Source: Umezawaea endophytica (GTDB lineage Bacteria; Actinomycetota; Actinomycetes; Mycobacteriales; Pseudonocardiaceae). From it: 64,000 nucleotides of DNA. Position 1 is the first letter of the stretch. Every line of letters starts with the position of its first letter. The stretch spans positions 1-64,000 of the forward strand of contig NZ_JANYMP010000042.1 in NCBI RefSeq assembly GCF_025061645.1, written 5' to 3'. Below the pieces are notes generated by a model. The model ran no database searches. It was given only the letters and a program-made list of their open reading frames with translations, and was not told the origin of the DNA. Positions 9,224 to 18,391 of the stretch are shown piece by piece. The position numbers and the translations under genes were made by a program.

Positions 9224-9985
9224 TCAGGTTCTGACTACTTTCGGGCCTAGCGCGGCATAGCGGTGACCTTCGGCCGCGGGCAGTCCGGAATCCGTGATGA
9301 TGGCTTCGAGATCCGAAATCGCGGCGAACCGGTTGAAGCTCGCCACGCCGAACTTGGTGTGGACGCCGACGAAGATCTTCCGTCGCGAAACGCCCACGGC
9401 TTGTGCTTTGACCGCACCGACCACCGGGTCCGGTGTGGTCAGTCCGTGCTCGCGCGAGATCCCGTTCGACCCGATGTACGCGAGGTCGATCACCATCTCG
9501 CTGAGCATCCGGATCGCCCAGTGGTCCACAGTGGCCAGTGTGCGGCCGCGTACGCGACCGCCCAGCAGCAGCACCGTGACCGAGGGCGTCCCGGACAACG
9601 CCGCGGCCGTCGGCAACGACGCGGTGACGACGGTCAGCGGATGGGTCGTCGGAAGGGCTTCCGCCACCAACTGCGGCGTGAACCCCTCGTCGACGAACAC
9701 CGTCTCCGCGTCGGCCAGTCGATCGGCCGCCGCCTTCGCGATGCGCCGCTTCTCCGGCACCATCGACGCCGAGCGGAACGCGAGACCGGTTTCGAACCCC
9801 GCGCTCTCCACGGGGAAGGCGCCACCGTGCGTCCGCCGGACCAAGCCGTGGTCGTCGAGGAGCCTCAGGTCCCTGCGGACCGTCTCCGGCGCCACGCCGA
9901 GCTCAGCGGCGATGTCGACCACGTCGACCCGCCCGTCGGCCCGAGCACGAGCGAGAATGCGGCGCTGACGCTCTTCTGCCTGCAT
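9224..9985 (-). CDS. DeoR/GlpR-family transcriptional regulator
   Basis: Cytoplasmic repressor, 253 aa. The N-terminal HTH covers RQRRILARARADGRVDVVDIAAELGVAPETVRRDL and its recognition helix; the C-terminal DeoRC sugar-phosphate sensor includes IGSNGISREHGLTTPDP. The ATG at 9985 is chosen because AGGAGGG lies 6 to 7 nt upstream; earlier in-frame codons lack a ribosome site. It precedes the polyol importer in the same direction and probably represses it until a phosphorylated sugar is present. Five TGCCCG repeats sit upstream. Confidence 0.9.
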   Translation of the reverse strand: MQAEERQRRILARARADGRVDVVDIAAELGVAPETVRRDLRLLDDHGLVRRTHGGAFPVESAGFETGLAFRSASMVPEKRRIAKAAADRLADAETVFVDEGFTPQLVAEALPTTHPLTVVTASLPTAAALSGTPSVTVLLLGGRVRGRTLATVDHWAIRMLSEMVIDLAYIGSNGISREHGLTTPDPVVGAVKAQAVGVSRRKIFVGVHTKFGVASFNRFAAISDLEAIITDSGLPAAEGHRYAALGPKVVRT

Positions 9986-10455
9986 GCACACCCTCCTGCC
10001 CACTCGGACTTACGCATGCCCGTTCGGGCTGCCCATAGGTTTAACACCGGCGAAACAGTGTGGCCAGCGACACAGCAGGTGTGAACATGCCCGATTACTG
10101 CCCGTTTTGCTAGTCGAAACACGCGTAATTACCGAATGGAGACCGAACATCTGCCCGTTTGCCACTCAGAACGTGCCCGGATTTCTTGTGGCGGGCCAGT
10201 TTCGTCAGATCTGGAAGATCGCCGATAGGCGTAATAGTGGTCTACCGCTAGGCCGAAATGTGAGGGTCTCTACGCCTTTGGGCAGATTGTTGCTACGGAA
10301 AGCAATGGATTTCACGATCGAGTGACCGTCGAGGAGGTCACGGACCAATGACCGAACGGTCACGATTGGGTGTTCACGGTCTGGGATCTTCCCAGTGCGG
10401 TGGGTGATCACCCCAGTTCGCCCGGAGGTCGCTCCGGACCTGGAGAATGCTCCGC
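9986..10455. other. Intergenic region upstream of the DeoR gene and lipoprotein
   Basis: 470 bp with no credible gene. It is noticeably AT-richer than its surroundings between 10080 and 10330 and should hold the divergent promoters for the DeoR operon and the small lipoprotein. It contains the TGCCCG repeat cluster. I found no convincing -35/-10 pair. Confidence 0.6.
10017..10181. promoter_or_regulatory. Cluster of five TGCCCG octamer repeats, candidate DeoR operators
   Basis: TGCCCGTT occurs at 10017-10024, 10099-10106 and 10152-10159; variants TGCCCGAT and TGCCCGGA are at 10088-10095 and 10174-10181. All are in the same orientation within 165 bp upstream of the DeoR gene. DeoR proteins often bind short direct repeats, so these may be autoregulatory operators. 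This is an inference from position and repetition. Confidence 0.4.
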
Positions 10456-10905
10456 ATGCCGAAGATCGAGCACCCGACACCCGGCGCACGCCTGCTGGCG
10501 CGAACCGCCGTCGCCCTGCTGAGCGCCGGCCTCCTCACCGCCTGCGGCACCCCCACCCCTTCCCCCACCCCCTCCCCGACCCCGGACCCCACCTCGTCGA
10601 GCCCGACGTCCGAGCGGCGGCACGTGCTCGACGTCCAGGTGACCGGCACGGCGGTCCTGACCAGCCTCACGTTCACCTTCGACGGGAAGGCGACCGAGGA
10701 GGCGAACGTGGTGCTGCCGTGGACCAAGAAGGTCGAGGTCCCGTACGGCAGCGGACGCCACGAGTGGGAGCTGGCGATGCGGTACGACGGCGGCGACGTC
10801 GGCGCCACCGGCACGGTGGACGGCAAACTGCTGACCCGAACCGAGGGCAGCGCCTCGCCCGGCAGCAACAGCACGGCGAACCTGAGCGGCGGCTTCACGG
10901 ACTGA
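10456..10905 (+). CDS. Small lipoprotein with beta-rich (MmpS-like) domain
   Basis: Exported lipoprotein of about 149 aa, function unknown. The lipobox is LLTAC followed by a Pro/Thr/Ser linker (TPSPTPSPTP) and a domain of about 90 residues with alternating strands (LDVQVTGTAVLTSLTFTFDG, KKVEVPYGSGRHEWELAMRY). This layout resembles mycobacterial MmpS-type domains, a weak similarity. The ATG at 10456 is preferred because GGAG at 10442-10445 lies 10 nt upstream; the ATG at 10447 is too close to it. It appears to be monocistronic. Confidence 0.75.
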   Translation: MPKIEHPTPGARLLARTAVALLSAGLLTACGTPTPSPTPSPTPDPTSSSPTSERRHVLDVQVTGTAVLTSLTFTFDGKATEEANVVLPWTKKVEVPYGSGRHEWELAMRYDGGDVGATGTVDGKLLTRTEGSASPGSNSTANLSGGFTD

Positions 10906-11498
10906 GGTTCTCGAAGGCCATGGCGGTGGGCACGGCCCGGGGGCGGGGCGGCATGGCCTGGGCCATGCCGGGGACACACCAGGGGCAGGGCGGGGCGGCA
11001 TAGCCAGGGCCATAGCGGGCCACACCAGGAGGCCATGGCCGGAAGCAGGGCCGGGCGGGGGCAGGGCCGGGGGTGGAAACAGGCCCACCGGAGCTGCCGG
11101 AACTGGCCGGAGCTGCCAAGCCGGAACCCAGGGACGCGGCTTCCACTGGTACTCACTACGCCGCTTCTGCCAGCGCCCAGCCACGCCGTTCCCCGGCAGC
11201 TCGGCGCTCACCAACACCGTGCCCGCGAGCGCCCGCCTACGCCGCATCCTCGGTACCCCGGTGCTCACCAACGCTGTGTCCGCGAGCGCTCACCTACACC
11301 GCATCCTCGGTGCCCGGTGCTCACCAACGCTGTGTCCTCCCAGTACTCGGCTCCACCGATCCCGGCACTCACCTACTCCCTACCCCGGCGCTCGCGTGCA
11401 CCGTTTTTGTCGGTGCCCACCGGTAGCGTTCAGTTCGGGGGGCCTTCCTGATCAGGGGACCCCTCCGAGCCGACCTCCCGACCGCCCCCACGCATGGG
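10906..11498. repeat. Repeat-rich intergenic DNA
   Basis: No supported gene. From 10915 to about 11090 the sequence is built from imperfect GGCCATGGC / GGGCCATGCC / GCAGGGC words, G-rich on this strand. From 11206 to 11337 a tandem repeat with a unit of about 57 bp follows. Open frames here exist only because stop codons are rare at this GC content. Confidence 0.6.
11206..11337. repeat. Tandem repeat, 56-57 bp unit, about 2.3 copies
   Basis: Units start with GCTCACCAAC at 11206, 11263 and 11319. Each continues through a CGAGCGC..CCTAC..CGCATCCTCGGT core; the third is partial. Copies 1 and 2 differ at several positions. Confidence 0.8.
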
Positions 11499-11534
11499 CC
11501 GGGCCCCCGAGGAGGTCGAGGCTCGGGGGCCCGG
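11499..11534 (-). terminator. Terminator of the GH87 operon
   Basis: A perfect 13-bp inverted repeat (CCGGGCCCCCGAG / CTCGGGGGCCCGG) with a 10-nt loop lies 28 bp downstream of the glucanase stop. Confidence 0.75.
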
Positions 11535-11561
11535 TGTCTTGGGTGTGCTGGTGGATGGGGG

Positions 11562-14330
11562 TTAGCTGCCGTAGACCTCGAACTCGCCCACCTGGCCCGC
11601 GGGCCAGCCCGTGTTGGCCGTGATGGTCGCGCGGACGTACCTGGCCTGGCCCGCCGTGAACGTGATGGTGGCGGTGTTGCCGGTGGCCGGGTCGAACGTG
11701 CGGCCCGCGGAGGCCGACAGGGTGCGGTAGGTGTTGCCGTCGGTGCTGCCCTCGATCGACAGGGTCTGGGTCCTGGTTGCCCAGGCCGTCGGGGTGGGCA
11801 GCTTGAGGACCACGCGGCCTACCTGCGTCGACGTGCCCAGGTCGACGGTGACCGACTGCGGGAAGGCGTTGTTCGCGCTCTCCCAGTACGTGCCCGGATC
11901 GCCGTCGGTCGTCCTGGACGGGCCGTACACGTCCGACTGGCTGGTGGCGGAGGCGGACTTGCCGCGCGCCAGGTTGCCAGTGGGTACGGGAGTGGTGGTG
12001 GTGGTCGTCGTCGGGCCACCGGACCGGTAGACCTCGAACTCGGCGACCTGGGCGGCGGCCCAGCCGGTGTTGGCGGTGACCGTCACGCGCAGGTAGCGGT
12101 GGTCGCCGGTCACCGGGATGGTGACCGCGTTGCCGGACGCGGGGTCGAAGCGGTGGCCGGTGGGGCCGACGAGCTGGCTGAACGACGACCCGTCGGCGCT
12201 GCCCGACACGGCGATCGTCTGCGTGCGGGCCTCCCACGACGGCGGCAGCTTCAGCACGAGCCTGCCGACGGCGGTGGAGGCGCCGAGGTCGACCGTGAGC
12301 GTCTGCGGGAACGAGCCGTTGGCGCTCTCCCAGTACGACCCGGCGTTGCCGTCGGTGGCGTTCGACGCGGCGAACCCGGACCCCTGGCTGGACGCCGAAG
12401 CCGACCGACCACGAGCCAGGTTGCCACCGGGGTCCGGCGGAACAGTGGTCGTAGTAGTGGTGGTCGTCGTGGTGGTCGTGGTCGTCGTCGGCGGCACGGT
12501 CGGATCGCCGTACACCGGCTCCGGCCACGGCCCGCAGTACGGCGTGGTGTCCCACCCGGAGTTGCCCGTGCCGCGCTCGATCGCGAACCCGCCCGACCCC
12601 AGGCAGCTATAGATCCCACCCCGGCCCAGCCCGCTCGCCGTTACGTTCGAGAACGACGCCCCGCCCGGCGACTGGAGCTGGATCCCGAACGTCCCCGCGC
12701 CGAGGATCCGCACCCCGTTGAAGTGCACGTTCGTGATCGTCCCGCTGATGAACTGGATCGCCTCGTAGTTCGAGTCGATCAGGTCCGTGTCGGTGACGTC
12801 GATCCGCCCCGACATCGCGCCGTCGCGGGCGTCGAACCACAGCGCGCCGACGCCGAACTGCCAGTTGGAGTCGAGCACCCCGGCGCGCAGGGTCGTGTTG
12901 CGCGCCAACGTGGTCGTGCCCGCCAGCGGCACGGACTGGAACCGGTTGCCGACGTGGATGCCGCCGCCCTGGTCCTGGGTGTCGGCCACGACGTTGTCCG
13001 TGGCCGTGTTGTCCCGGCCGCCATAGATGGCGATGCCGTTGGCCTTCATCGGCACGACCACGGTGTTGTGCCGGATCGTGTTGCTGTGATCGGCGTCCCG
13101 CTCGGACCAGAACGCGATGCCGTCGTCGCTGATGTTGCGGAACAGGTTGTTCTCGATCAGCACGTTGCTGACGCCCTGGTGCAGGTTCATCCCGTCGGCG
13201 AGCTGGTCGACGACCCGGTTGTTGCTGATCGTCAACCCGTCGAACGGCCCGTCGAGCCAGAGGCCGACCTTGGTGTGCTGGAGGAACATGCCGTCCACCA
13301 CCGACCCGCCGCCCAGCGCGCCGCCGATGGCGTTGACCTGGTCGCAGTCCTCGCGCGTGGTGACCTCGCCGATGATGGCGAAGTTCCGCAGCTCCACCCG
13401 GCTGCTGCGGCCGGAGTTGCCGCCGATGCCGCAGCTCGACGGCTCACCCAGGCCGTAGAAGCCGACGCGGTTGCCGCGCACGACGCTGTGCCAGTGGCCC
13501 GCGCCGCGCACGACCACCTGGTCGACGGTGATGTGCCGGGTGACGGTGAACGTCCCGGCGGGGATCCACACCTCCTTGCCCGCGGCCTTCGCGGCGGCCA
13601 CGGCGGCGACGAAGGCGTTGCTGTCGTCGCCCGAATCCCCGGCCACGGCACCGTGTTCGGTCACCGAGACCGAGTTGGCGGGCCTGGTCGCGGCGGCCAC
13701 CTGTTCGAAGTCGGCCAGGTCGATGGTGTACGACGGCGCGGTGTCACCGCTGTCGACCTGCAACCGGACCTTGGCGCCCGCCTGCAAGGTCGAGCCGAAC
13801 AGCGCCCTGGTCGAGTCGTACAGGTGGTGCGGCTTGCCCTGCCCCGGATCGTTGGCGTACGGGTAACCGCCGTAGCGCCACGAGTACTTCGACGTCAGCG
13901 TGAGGCTGCCGGACTTCGTCCCGTCGAGGTAGAGCGACAGCGGCGCCGTGATGCCCGCTCCCCCGTTGCCGTCCGGGACGCTGTAGCGGATGTCGATGGA
14001 GTTGGCGGGCTTGGTCAGGGTGAACTCGACGTACTTCCCCTGACCGGACAGGGTGACGGCCTGGCGGCCGGACGCCTCGCCCTCGAGGGTGCCCTGCCTG
14101 CGGCCGGGGCCGATCCTGGTGCCGTTGGTGGCGGCGTTCTCGGCCTCGACCTCGGTGAACGGGACGGTGGCGCCGCGGCCGGGGACGTCGAACGGCGACT
14201 GGTAGGCCGCCGCCGCGGCGACCTGGCCGGAGGCGGACTGGGGTGCGGCGACGACCACGAGCGCGGTCACCACCGCCGCGGACAGGCACGCGGCGCCGAA
14301 CGCCAGCGGCCGTCGGAGGGAGGAGCGCAT
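11562..14330 (-). CDS. Secreted GH87-like alpha-1,3-glucanase with CBM and two discoidin domains
   Basis: Extracellular polysaccharide hydrolase, 922 aa. Parts in order: signal peptide (1 to about 35), N-terminal CBM35/CBM6-like domain (about 50-210), right-handed beta-helix catalytic module (about 220-620), poly-Thr linker, then two F5/8-type (CBM32-like) domains separated by a Thr linker. In the beta-helix, Asp379, Asp402 and Asp403 give the spacing D-x22-D-D. This matches what I recall of the catalytic triad of GH87 alpha-1,3-glucanases (D1045/D1068/D1069 in a characterised Paenibacillus enzyme). It follows its paralog by 12 bp. Expected action is endo-cleavage of alpha-1,3-glucan in fungal walls or dental-type mutan; pectate-lyase-like activity is the alternative. 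Confidence 0.82.
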   Translation of the reverse strand: MRSSLRRPLAFGAACLSAAVVTALVVVAAPQSASGQVAAAAAYQSPFDVPGRGATVPFTEVEAENAATNGTRIGPGRRQGTLEGEASGRQAVTLSGQGKYVEFTLTKPANSIDIRYSVPDGNGGAGITAPLSLYLDGTKSGSLTLTSKYSWRYGGYPYANDPGQGKPHHLYDSTRALFGSTLQAGAKVRLQVDSGDTAPSYTIDLADFEQVAAATRPANSVSVTEHGAVAGDSGDDSNAFVAAVAAAKAAGKEVWIPAGTFTVTRHITVDQVVVRGAGHWHSVVRGNRVGFYGLGEPSSCGIGGNSGRSSRVELRNFAIIGEVTTREDCDQVNAIGGALGGGSVVDGMFLQHTKVGLWLDGPFDGLTISNNRVVDQLADGMNLHQGVSNVLIENNLFRNISDDGIAFWSERDADHSNTIRHNTVVVPMKANGIAIYGGRDNTATDNVVADTQDQGGGIHVGNRFQSVPLAGTTTLARNTTLRAGVLDSNWQFGVGALWFDARDGAMSGRIDVTDTDLIDSNYEAIQFISGTITNVHFNGVRILGAGTFGIQLQSPGGASFSNVTASGLGRGGIYSCLGSGGFAIERGTGNSGWDTTPYCGPWPEPVYGDPTVPPTTTTTTTTTTTTTTTVPPDPGGNLARGRSASASSQGSGFAASNATDGNAGSYWESANGSFPQTLTVDLGASTAVGRLVLKLPPSWEARTQTIAVSGSADGSSFSQLVGPTGHRFDPASGNAVTIPVTGDHRYLRVTVTANTGWAAAQVAEFEVYRSGGPTTTTTTTPVPTGNLARGKSASATSQSDVYGPSRTTDGDPGTYWESANNAFPQSVTVDLGTSTQVGRVVLKLPTPTAWATRTQTLSIEGSTDGNTYRTLSASAGRTFDPATGNTATITFTAGQARYVRATITANTGWPAGQVGEFEVYGS

Positions 14331-14342
14331 GGGACGGCCCTT

Positions 14343-16568
14343 CTAGGAGGTGTAGGCCTCGAACTCGGAGAGCTGCCCGGCGGGCCAGCCCGTGTTCCCC
14401 GTGAAGGTCAGGCGCAGGTAGCGCTGGTTCACCGTGACCGGGACGGTCACCTGGTTGCCGCTCGCCGGGTCGAACCGGTAGCCGGTGGCCCCGACGACCT
14501 GGCCGAAGCCGGTGCCGTCGTTGCTGCCGGACACGCTCACCGTCTGCGTGCGGGCGCCCCACGCCGCGGCGGGCGGCAGCTTCAGCACCAGCCGCTTGAC
14601 GGCGGTGGCCGAGCCGAGGTCGACGGTGAGCGTCTGCGGGAACGCGTTGTTCGCGCTCTCCCAGTACGAGTCGGCGTTGCCGTCGGTGGTCGCCGTCGAC
14701 GGGTAGCCGCCGACCTGGCTGGACGAGCTGACCGGCTTGCCGCGGGCCACGTTGCCGGACTGCGGCGGTGTGGTCGTCGTGGTGGTCGGGGTGTCACCCG
14801 CGTTGCGCGGGGGCCAGGTGCCGCAGTCGGTCCACTGGCTGTCCCAGCCGGAGTTGCCGCTGCCGCGGTTGATCGCGAACGTGCCCGCGTTCGACGGGTA
14901 GACGCAGTTGTAGAACCCGCGCGTGCCGACCCGCGAGGCCACGACGCCGGTGAACCTCCCCGAGCCTGGCGCCTCCACCTGGAGCACCACCGTGCCGACG
15001 CCCTCGACGGACGCGCCGTCCACGGTGACGCCGGTGATCGGCTTGCCGGTGCCGCTGCCCGACACGAACTGGAGCGCGCTGTACGGGCTGTCGACGAACC
15101 GGTTGTCGGTGACGGTGACCGGTGAGGTGATCGGGAAGTCGTAGGAGTCGAAGCGGATCGCGCTCATCGGGTGGCCCCAGTTGGGGTTGATCGCCCCGGT
15201 GCGGACCAGCGTGTTCTGCGCGACCGTCGTGGTGCCCCCGAGCGGGGAGAACGAGCCGTCGTAGACGAACGCCTGGTTGGAGATGGCGATGCCGCCGCCG
15301 AGCGCGTTCGTGTCGCGGATCAGGTTGCCGCGCACCGAGATGTCGGTGCCGCCGTAGATCGCGATGCCGTTGGCCAGGTTCGGCTGGACGATCGTGTTGT
15401 TGACGAACGAGTCCCGCACGTCCGCGCCCAGCGACCACATGGCCAGCGAGTCGTCCCCGGTGTTGCGCAGGAAGTTGTTGCGCACCACGGAGTCGGTGAC
15501 GCGGCCGTTGAAGTTCAGGCCGTCGGCCGCCAGGTCGAGGAACCGGTTGTTCTCGATGACGGCGTTGCTCGTGGTGCCGTTCATGGTCCAGATCCCGCAC
15601 TTGAGGTGCTGCATCCACAGGCCGGAGATGACCGAGCCGTTGCCCAGCGGGCCGTGGTAGGCGTTGTCCGGGCTGGTGTCCACGCGCTGGGTGACCTCGC
15701 CCAGCACGGCGAAGTCGTGCAGCCTGATGTTCCCCTGCACCTGGCCGTTGTTGAGGAACGGGTTGTTGCTGTGCAGGACGGAGTGCCAGTTGCCCGCGCC
15801 GCGGATCGTGACCTGGTCGATCGCCAGGCCTCGGCCGATGTCGAAGGTGCCCGGCGGCACCCACACCTCGCGTCCCTGTGACTTGGCGGCGTTGATGGTG
15901 TTCACGAACGCGTTCGCGTCGTCGCCGCCGTCGTTCGGCGTCGCGCCGTAGTTGGTGACGGACACCGAGTTCGCGGGCTGGGCCGCGGCGCCCGCGACCT
16001 GCTCGAAGTCGGCGAGGTCGATGGTGGCGGTGCCGACGTTGCCCGCGTCGAGTTGGACGCGGACCTTGTCACCGGCCTGGACGTCGCGGCCGAGCAGGGC
16101 GCGCGACTCGTCGTAGAAGTGGTGCTCCTTCGCGCCCGCGATCCACGGGGCGGTGAGGTAGCTGTACTTCGACGTGACGGCGAGGTCGCGGACCTTGGCG
16201 CCGTTGACGAGCACGGACACCGTGCCCTGGCTGCCGTCCGGGACGCTGTAGCGCACGACGATCGAGTTGGCGGGCTTGGTGAGGGTGAACTCGACGTACT
16301 TCCCCTGGCCGAACAGGGTGATCGCCTGGCGGCCGGACGCCTCGGAGGCGAGGCTGCCCTGCGTGTAGTCGGGACCTATCCGGTTCCCGTTGGTGGTCGC
16401 GGTTTCGGCCTCGTACTCGGTGAACGCGACCGAGGCCCCGTTCCCGCCCGCGGTGAGGGTCAGGGGCGGTGCGTCCGTCGGGGCGGTGGAGAAGACCATC
16501 CCGGCCAGTGCGCCCGCGGCCACGACCGCGAGCGTCAAGGGCAGGGCTGTGCTGCGGACAGGAGACAT
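14343..16568 (-). CDS. Secreted GH87-like alpha-1,3-glucanase with CBM and one discoidin domain
   Basis: Paralog of the following gene, 741 aa, with a single C-terminal F5/8-type domain. The start is ATG at 16568, preceded by TTGGAGCC, and opens a signal peptide; the longer frame upstream has no ribosome site. The N-terminal carbohydrate-binding domain shares GKYVEFTLTKPANS with its neighbour. The catalytic beta-helix keeps the Asp349, Asp372, Asp373 pattern. Two enzymes with different numbers of binding domains may act on different physical forms of the glucan. It lies 169 bp after the GH13 gene, so a separate promoter is possible. Confidence 0.82.
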   Translation of the reverse strand: MSPVRSTALPLTLAVVAAGALAGMVFSTAPTDAPPLTLTAGGNGASVAFTEYEAETATTNGNRIGPDYTQGSLASEASGRQAITLFGQGKYVEFTLTKPANSIVVRYSVPDGSQGTVSVLVNGAKVRDLAVTSKYSYLTAPWIAGAKEHHFYDESRALLGRDVQAGDKVRVQLDAGNVGTATIDLADFEQVAGAAAQPANSVSVTNYGATPNDGGDDANAFVNTINAAKSQGREVWVPPGTFDIGRGLAIDQVTIRGAGNWHSVLHSNNPFLNNGQVQGNIRLHDFAVLGEVTQRVDTSPDNAYHGPLGNGSVISGLWMQHLKCGIWTMNGTTSNAVIENNRFLDLAADGLNFNGRVTDSVVRNNFLRNTGDDSLAMWSLGADVRDSFVNNTIVQPNLANGIAIYGGTDISVRGNLIRDTNALGGGIAISNQAFVYDGSFSPLGGTTTVAQNTLVRTGAINPNWGHPMSAIRFDSYDFPITSPVTVTDNRFVDSPYSALQFVSGSGTGKPITGVTVDGASVEGVGTVVLQVEAPGSGRFTGVVASRVGTRGFYNCVYPSNAGTFAINRGSGNSGWDSQWTDCGTWPPRNAGDTPTTTTTTPPQSGNVARGKPVSSSSQVGGYPSTATTDGNADSYWESANNAFPQTLTVDLGSATAVKRLVLKLPPAAAWGARTQTVSVSGSNDGTGFGQVVGATGYRFDPASGNQVTVPVTVNQRYLRLTFTGNTGWPAGQLSEFEAYTS

Positions 16569-16737
16569 CAACGGCTCCAAGCAGGGGGTGAAGCGCAGGG
16601 GGTCGAGACCCGGCCGAGCGCCGGGCGGGTGGTGCCGGGCCACCGGTGGTCGGGCGGACGACCACCGGTGAGCGCGCGCGGAGCGGGGACTACGGGTGCT
16701 CGGGTCTCAGGCGGACCGACATCGTTGTCCTCCTCTG

Positions 16738-18366
16738 TCAGGCCAGGCGGAGCCAGGCCGCGGTGTCCGACGGCAGGTCGCCGTCGACGAGGGGGTTGCT
16801 GGTGAGCAGCACGCCGTCGTGCTCCGGCAGGGGGATCGGGGCCGACGACAGGTTGACCACGCAGGCGAAGCCCGGCGAGCGGGTGAAGGCGAGCACGCCG
16901 GGACCGAGGTCCAGCCACGTCAGGTCGCCGTCGCCGAGCGCTTCCTCGCTGCGGCGCAGCCGGAGGGCGTTGCGGTAGAAGGAGAGCATCGAGTCCGGGT
17001 CGGCCGCCTCGACCTCGGCGGTGAAGTCGCTCCACTCCTCGGGCTGCGGCAGCCAGGCCGTGCCGTCGCCGAACGCGAACGGCGGTTCCGCGCCGCCCCA
17101 CGGGATCGGGATGCGGCAGCCGTCGCGACCGCGATCGGTGTGGCCGGACCGCACCCACACCGGGTCCTCGCGCAGCTCGTCCGGCAGGTTCTCGACCTCC
17201 CAGAGGCCCAGTTCCTCACCCTGGTAGACGTACACGCCGCCGGGCAGGGACGTGGTGAGCAGCGCCGCCGCGCGGGCCCGCCGCGTGCCCAGCTCGAAGT
17301 CGGTCGGCGCCAGGTGCTGGCGGTCGCCGAAGTCGAACGAGGTGTCGGCGCGGCCGTAGCGGGTGACGTGCCGGGTCACGTCGTGGTTGGACAGCACCCA
17401 GGTGGGCGGCGCGCCGACCGGGGCGTGCGCGGCGAGGGTGTCGTCGATGACCCCGCGCAGCGCCGTGGCGTCCCACGGGCAGCCGAGGAAGTCGAAGTTG
17501 AACGCCGAGTGCAGCTCGTCCTCGCGCAGGTAGCGGGCGAAGCGCTCCGGGTCCGGCAGCCACATCTCGCCGACGAAGATCCGCTCGCCGGGGTACTCGT
17601 CGGCGATGCGCCGCCAGTGCCGGTAGATCTCGTGGACGCCGTCCTGGTCGGAGAAGGGCAGCGGTTCCGGTGTCTCCCCGTTGAGGTCCGGCAGACCGTC
17701 TTCCTTCACCAGGCCGTCGGCGACGTCGATGCGGAAGCCGTCGACGCCGCGGTCCAGCCAGAACCGGAGGATGTCGTCGAACTCGTCGTGCACCTCCTGC
17801 TTGGTCCAGTTGAAGTCCGGCTGCTCCGGGCTGTACAGGTGCAGGTACCAGTCGCCCGCCGTGCCGTCCGGGTTCGTCGTCCGGCTCCACGCCGGGCCGC
17901 CGAACCGGGACTGCCAGTCGTTCGGCGGCTCGGAGCCGTCCTCCCCCTTGCCCGGCTGGAACCAGAACAGCTCGCGCGCGGGGCTGCCCGGTCCTTCGGC
18001 GATGGCCCGCTGGAACCACGGGTGCTGGTCCGAGCAGTGGTTGGGCACGATGTCGATGATGATCTTGATGCCGAGGGCGTGCGCCTCGTCGATCAGCTTC
18101 TCGGCCTCCACCAACGAGCCGAACAGCGGCTCGATGGCCCGGTAGTCGGCCACGTCGTAGCCGCCGTCCGCCATCGGCGACGGGTACCACGGGTTGAGCC
18201 AGATCGCGTCGATGCCCAGTTCGGCGATGTAGGGCAGCTTGCGCAGCAGGCCCTGGAGGTCACCGACCCCGTCGCCGTTGCCGTCCGCGAAACTCCGGAC
18301 GTACACCTGGTAGATCGCCGCCCCGCGCCACCAACGCGTGGTCGTGGTCGTCTTCGCTTCGGCCAC
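16738..18366 (-). CDS. GH13 alpha-glucosidase
   Basis: Cytoplasmic alpha-glucosidase, 542 aa, no signal peptide. The catalytic triad is visible: nucleophile Asp214 (GFRIDVAD), acid/base Glu267 (VGEMW) and Asp329 (SNHDVTRH). Conserved region DIVPNH is also present. It sits 25 bp after the importer permease genes and would hydrolyse imported gluco-oligosaccharides to glucose. Together with the GH87 enzymes the likely substrates are nigero-oligosaccharides, although this clade also contains maltose- and isomaltose-type enzymes. Confidence 0.9.
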   Translation of the reverse strand: MAEAKTTTTTRWWRGAAIYQVYVRSFADGNGDGVGDLQGLLRKLPYIAELGIDAIWLNPWYPSPMADGGYDVADYRAIEPLFGSLVEAEKLIDEAHALGIKIIIDIVPNHCSDQHPWFQRAIAEGPGSPARELFWFQPGKGEDGSEPPNDWQSRFGGPAWSRTTNPDGTAGDWYLHLYSPEQPDFNWTKQEVHDEFDDILRFWLDRGVDGFRIDVADGLVKEDGLPDLNGETPEPLPFSDQDGVHEIYRHWRRIADEYPGERIFVGEMWLPDPERFARYLREDELHSAFNFDFLGCPWDATALRGVIDDTLAAHAPVGAPPTWVLSNHDVTRHVTRYGRADTSFDFGDRQHLAPTDFELGTRRARAAALLTTSLPGGVYVYQGEELGLWEVENLPDELREDPVWVRSGHTDRGRDGCRIPIPWGGAEPPFAFGDGTAWLPQPEEWSDFTAEVEAADPDSMLSFYRNALRLRRSEEALGDGDLTWLDLGPGVLAFTRSPGFACVVNLSSAPIPLPEHDGVLLTSNPLVDGDLPSDTAAWLRLA

Positions 18367-18391
18367 TTCAATGCCCTCCTCGTGGAATGGG

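Noticed and set aside
11035-11623. Overlapping plus-strand frames in the repeat tract after the small lipoprotein
   Set aside because: They translate the tandem repeats in different phases, lack ribosome sites and show no domain, so they are not listed as genes.
12099-15125. A 1008-codon plus-strand frame opposite the GH87 genes
   Set aside because: Antisense shadow; the minus-strand proteins have signal peptides, domains and catalytic motifs, the plus frame has none.
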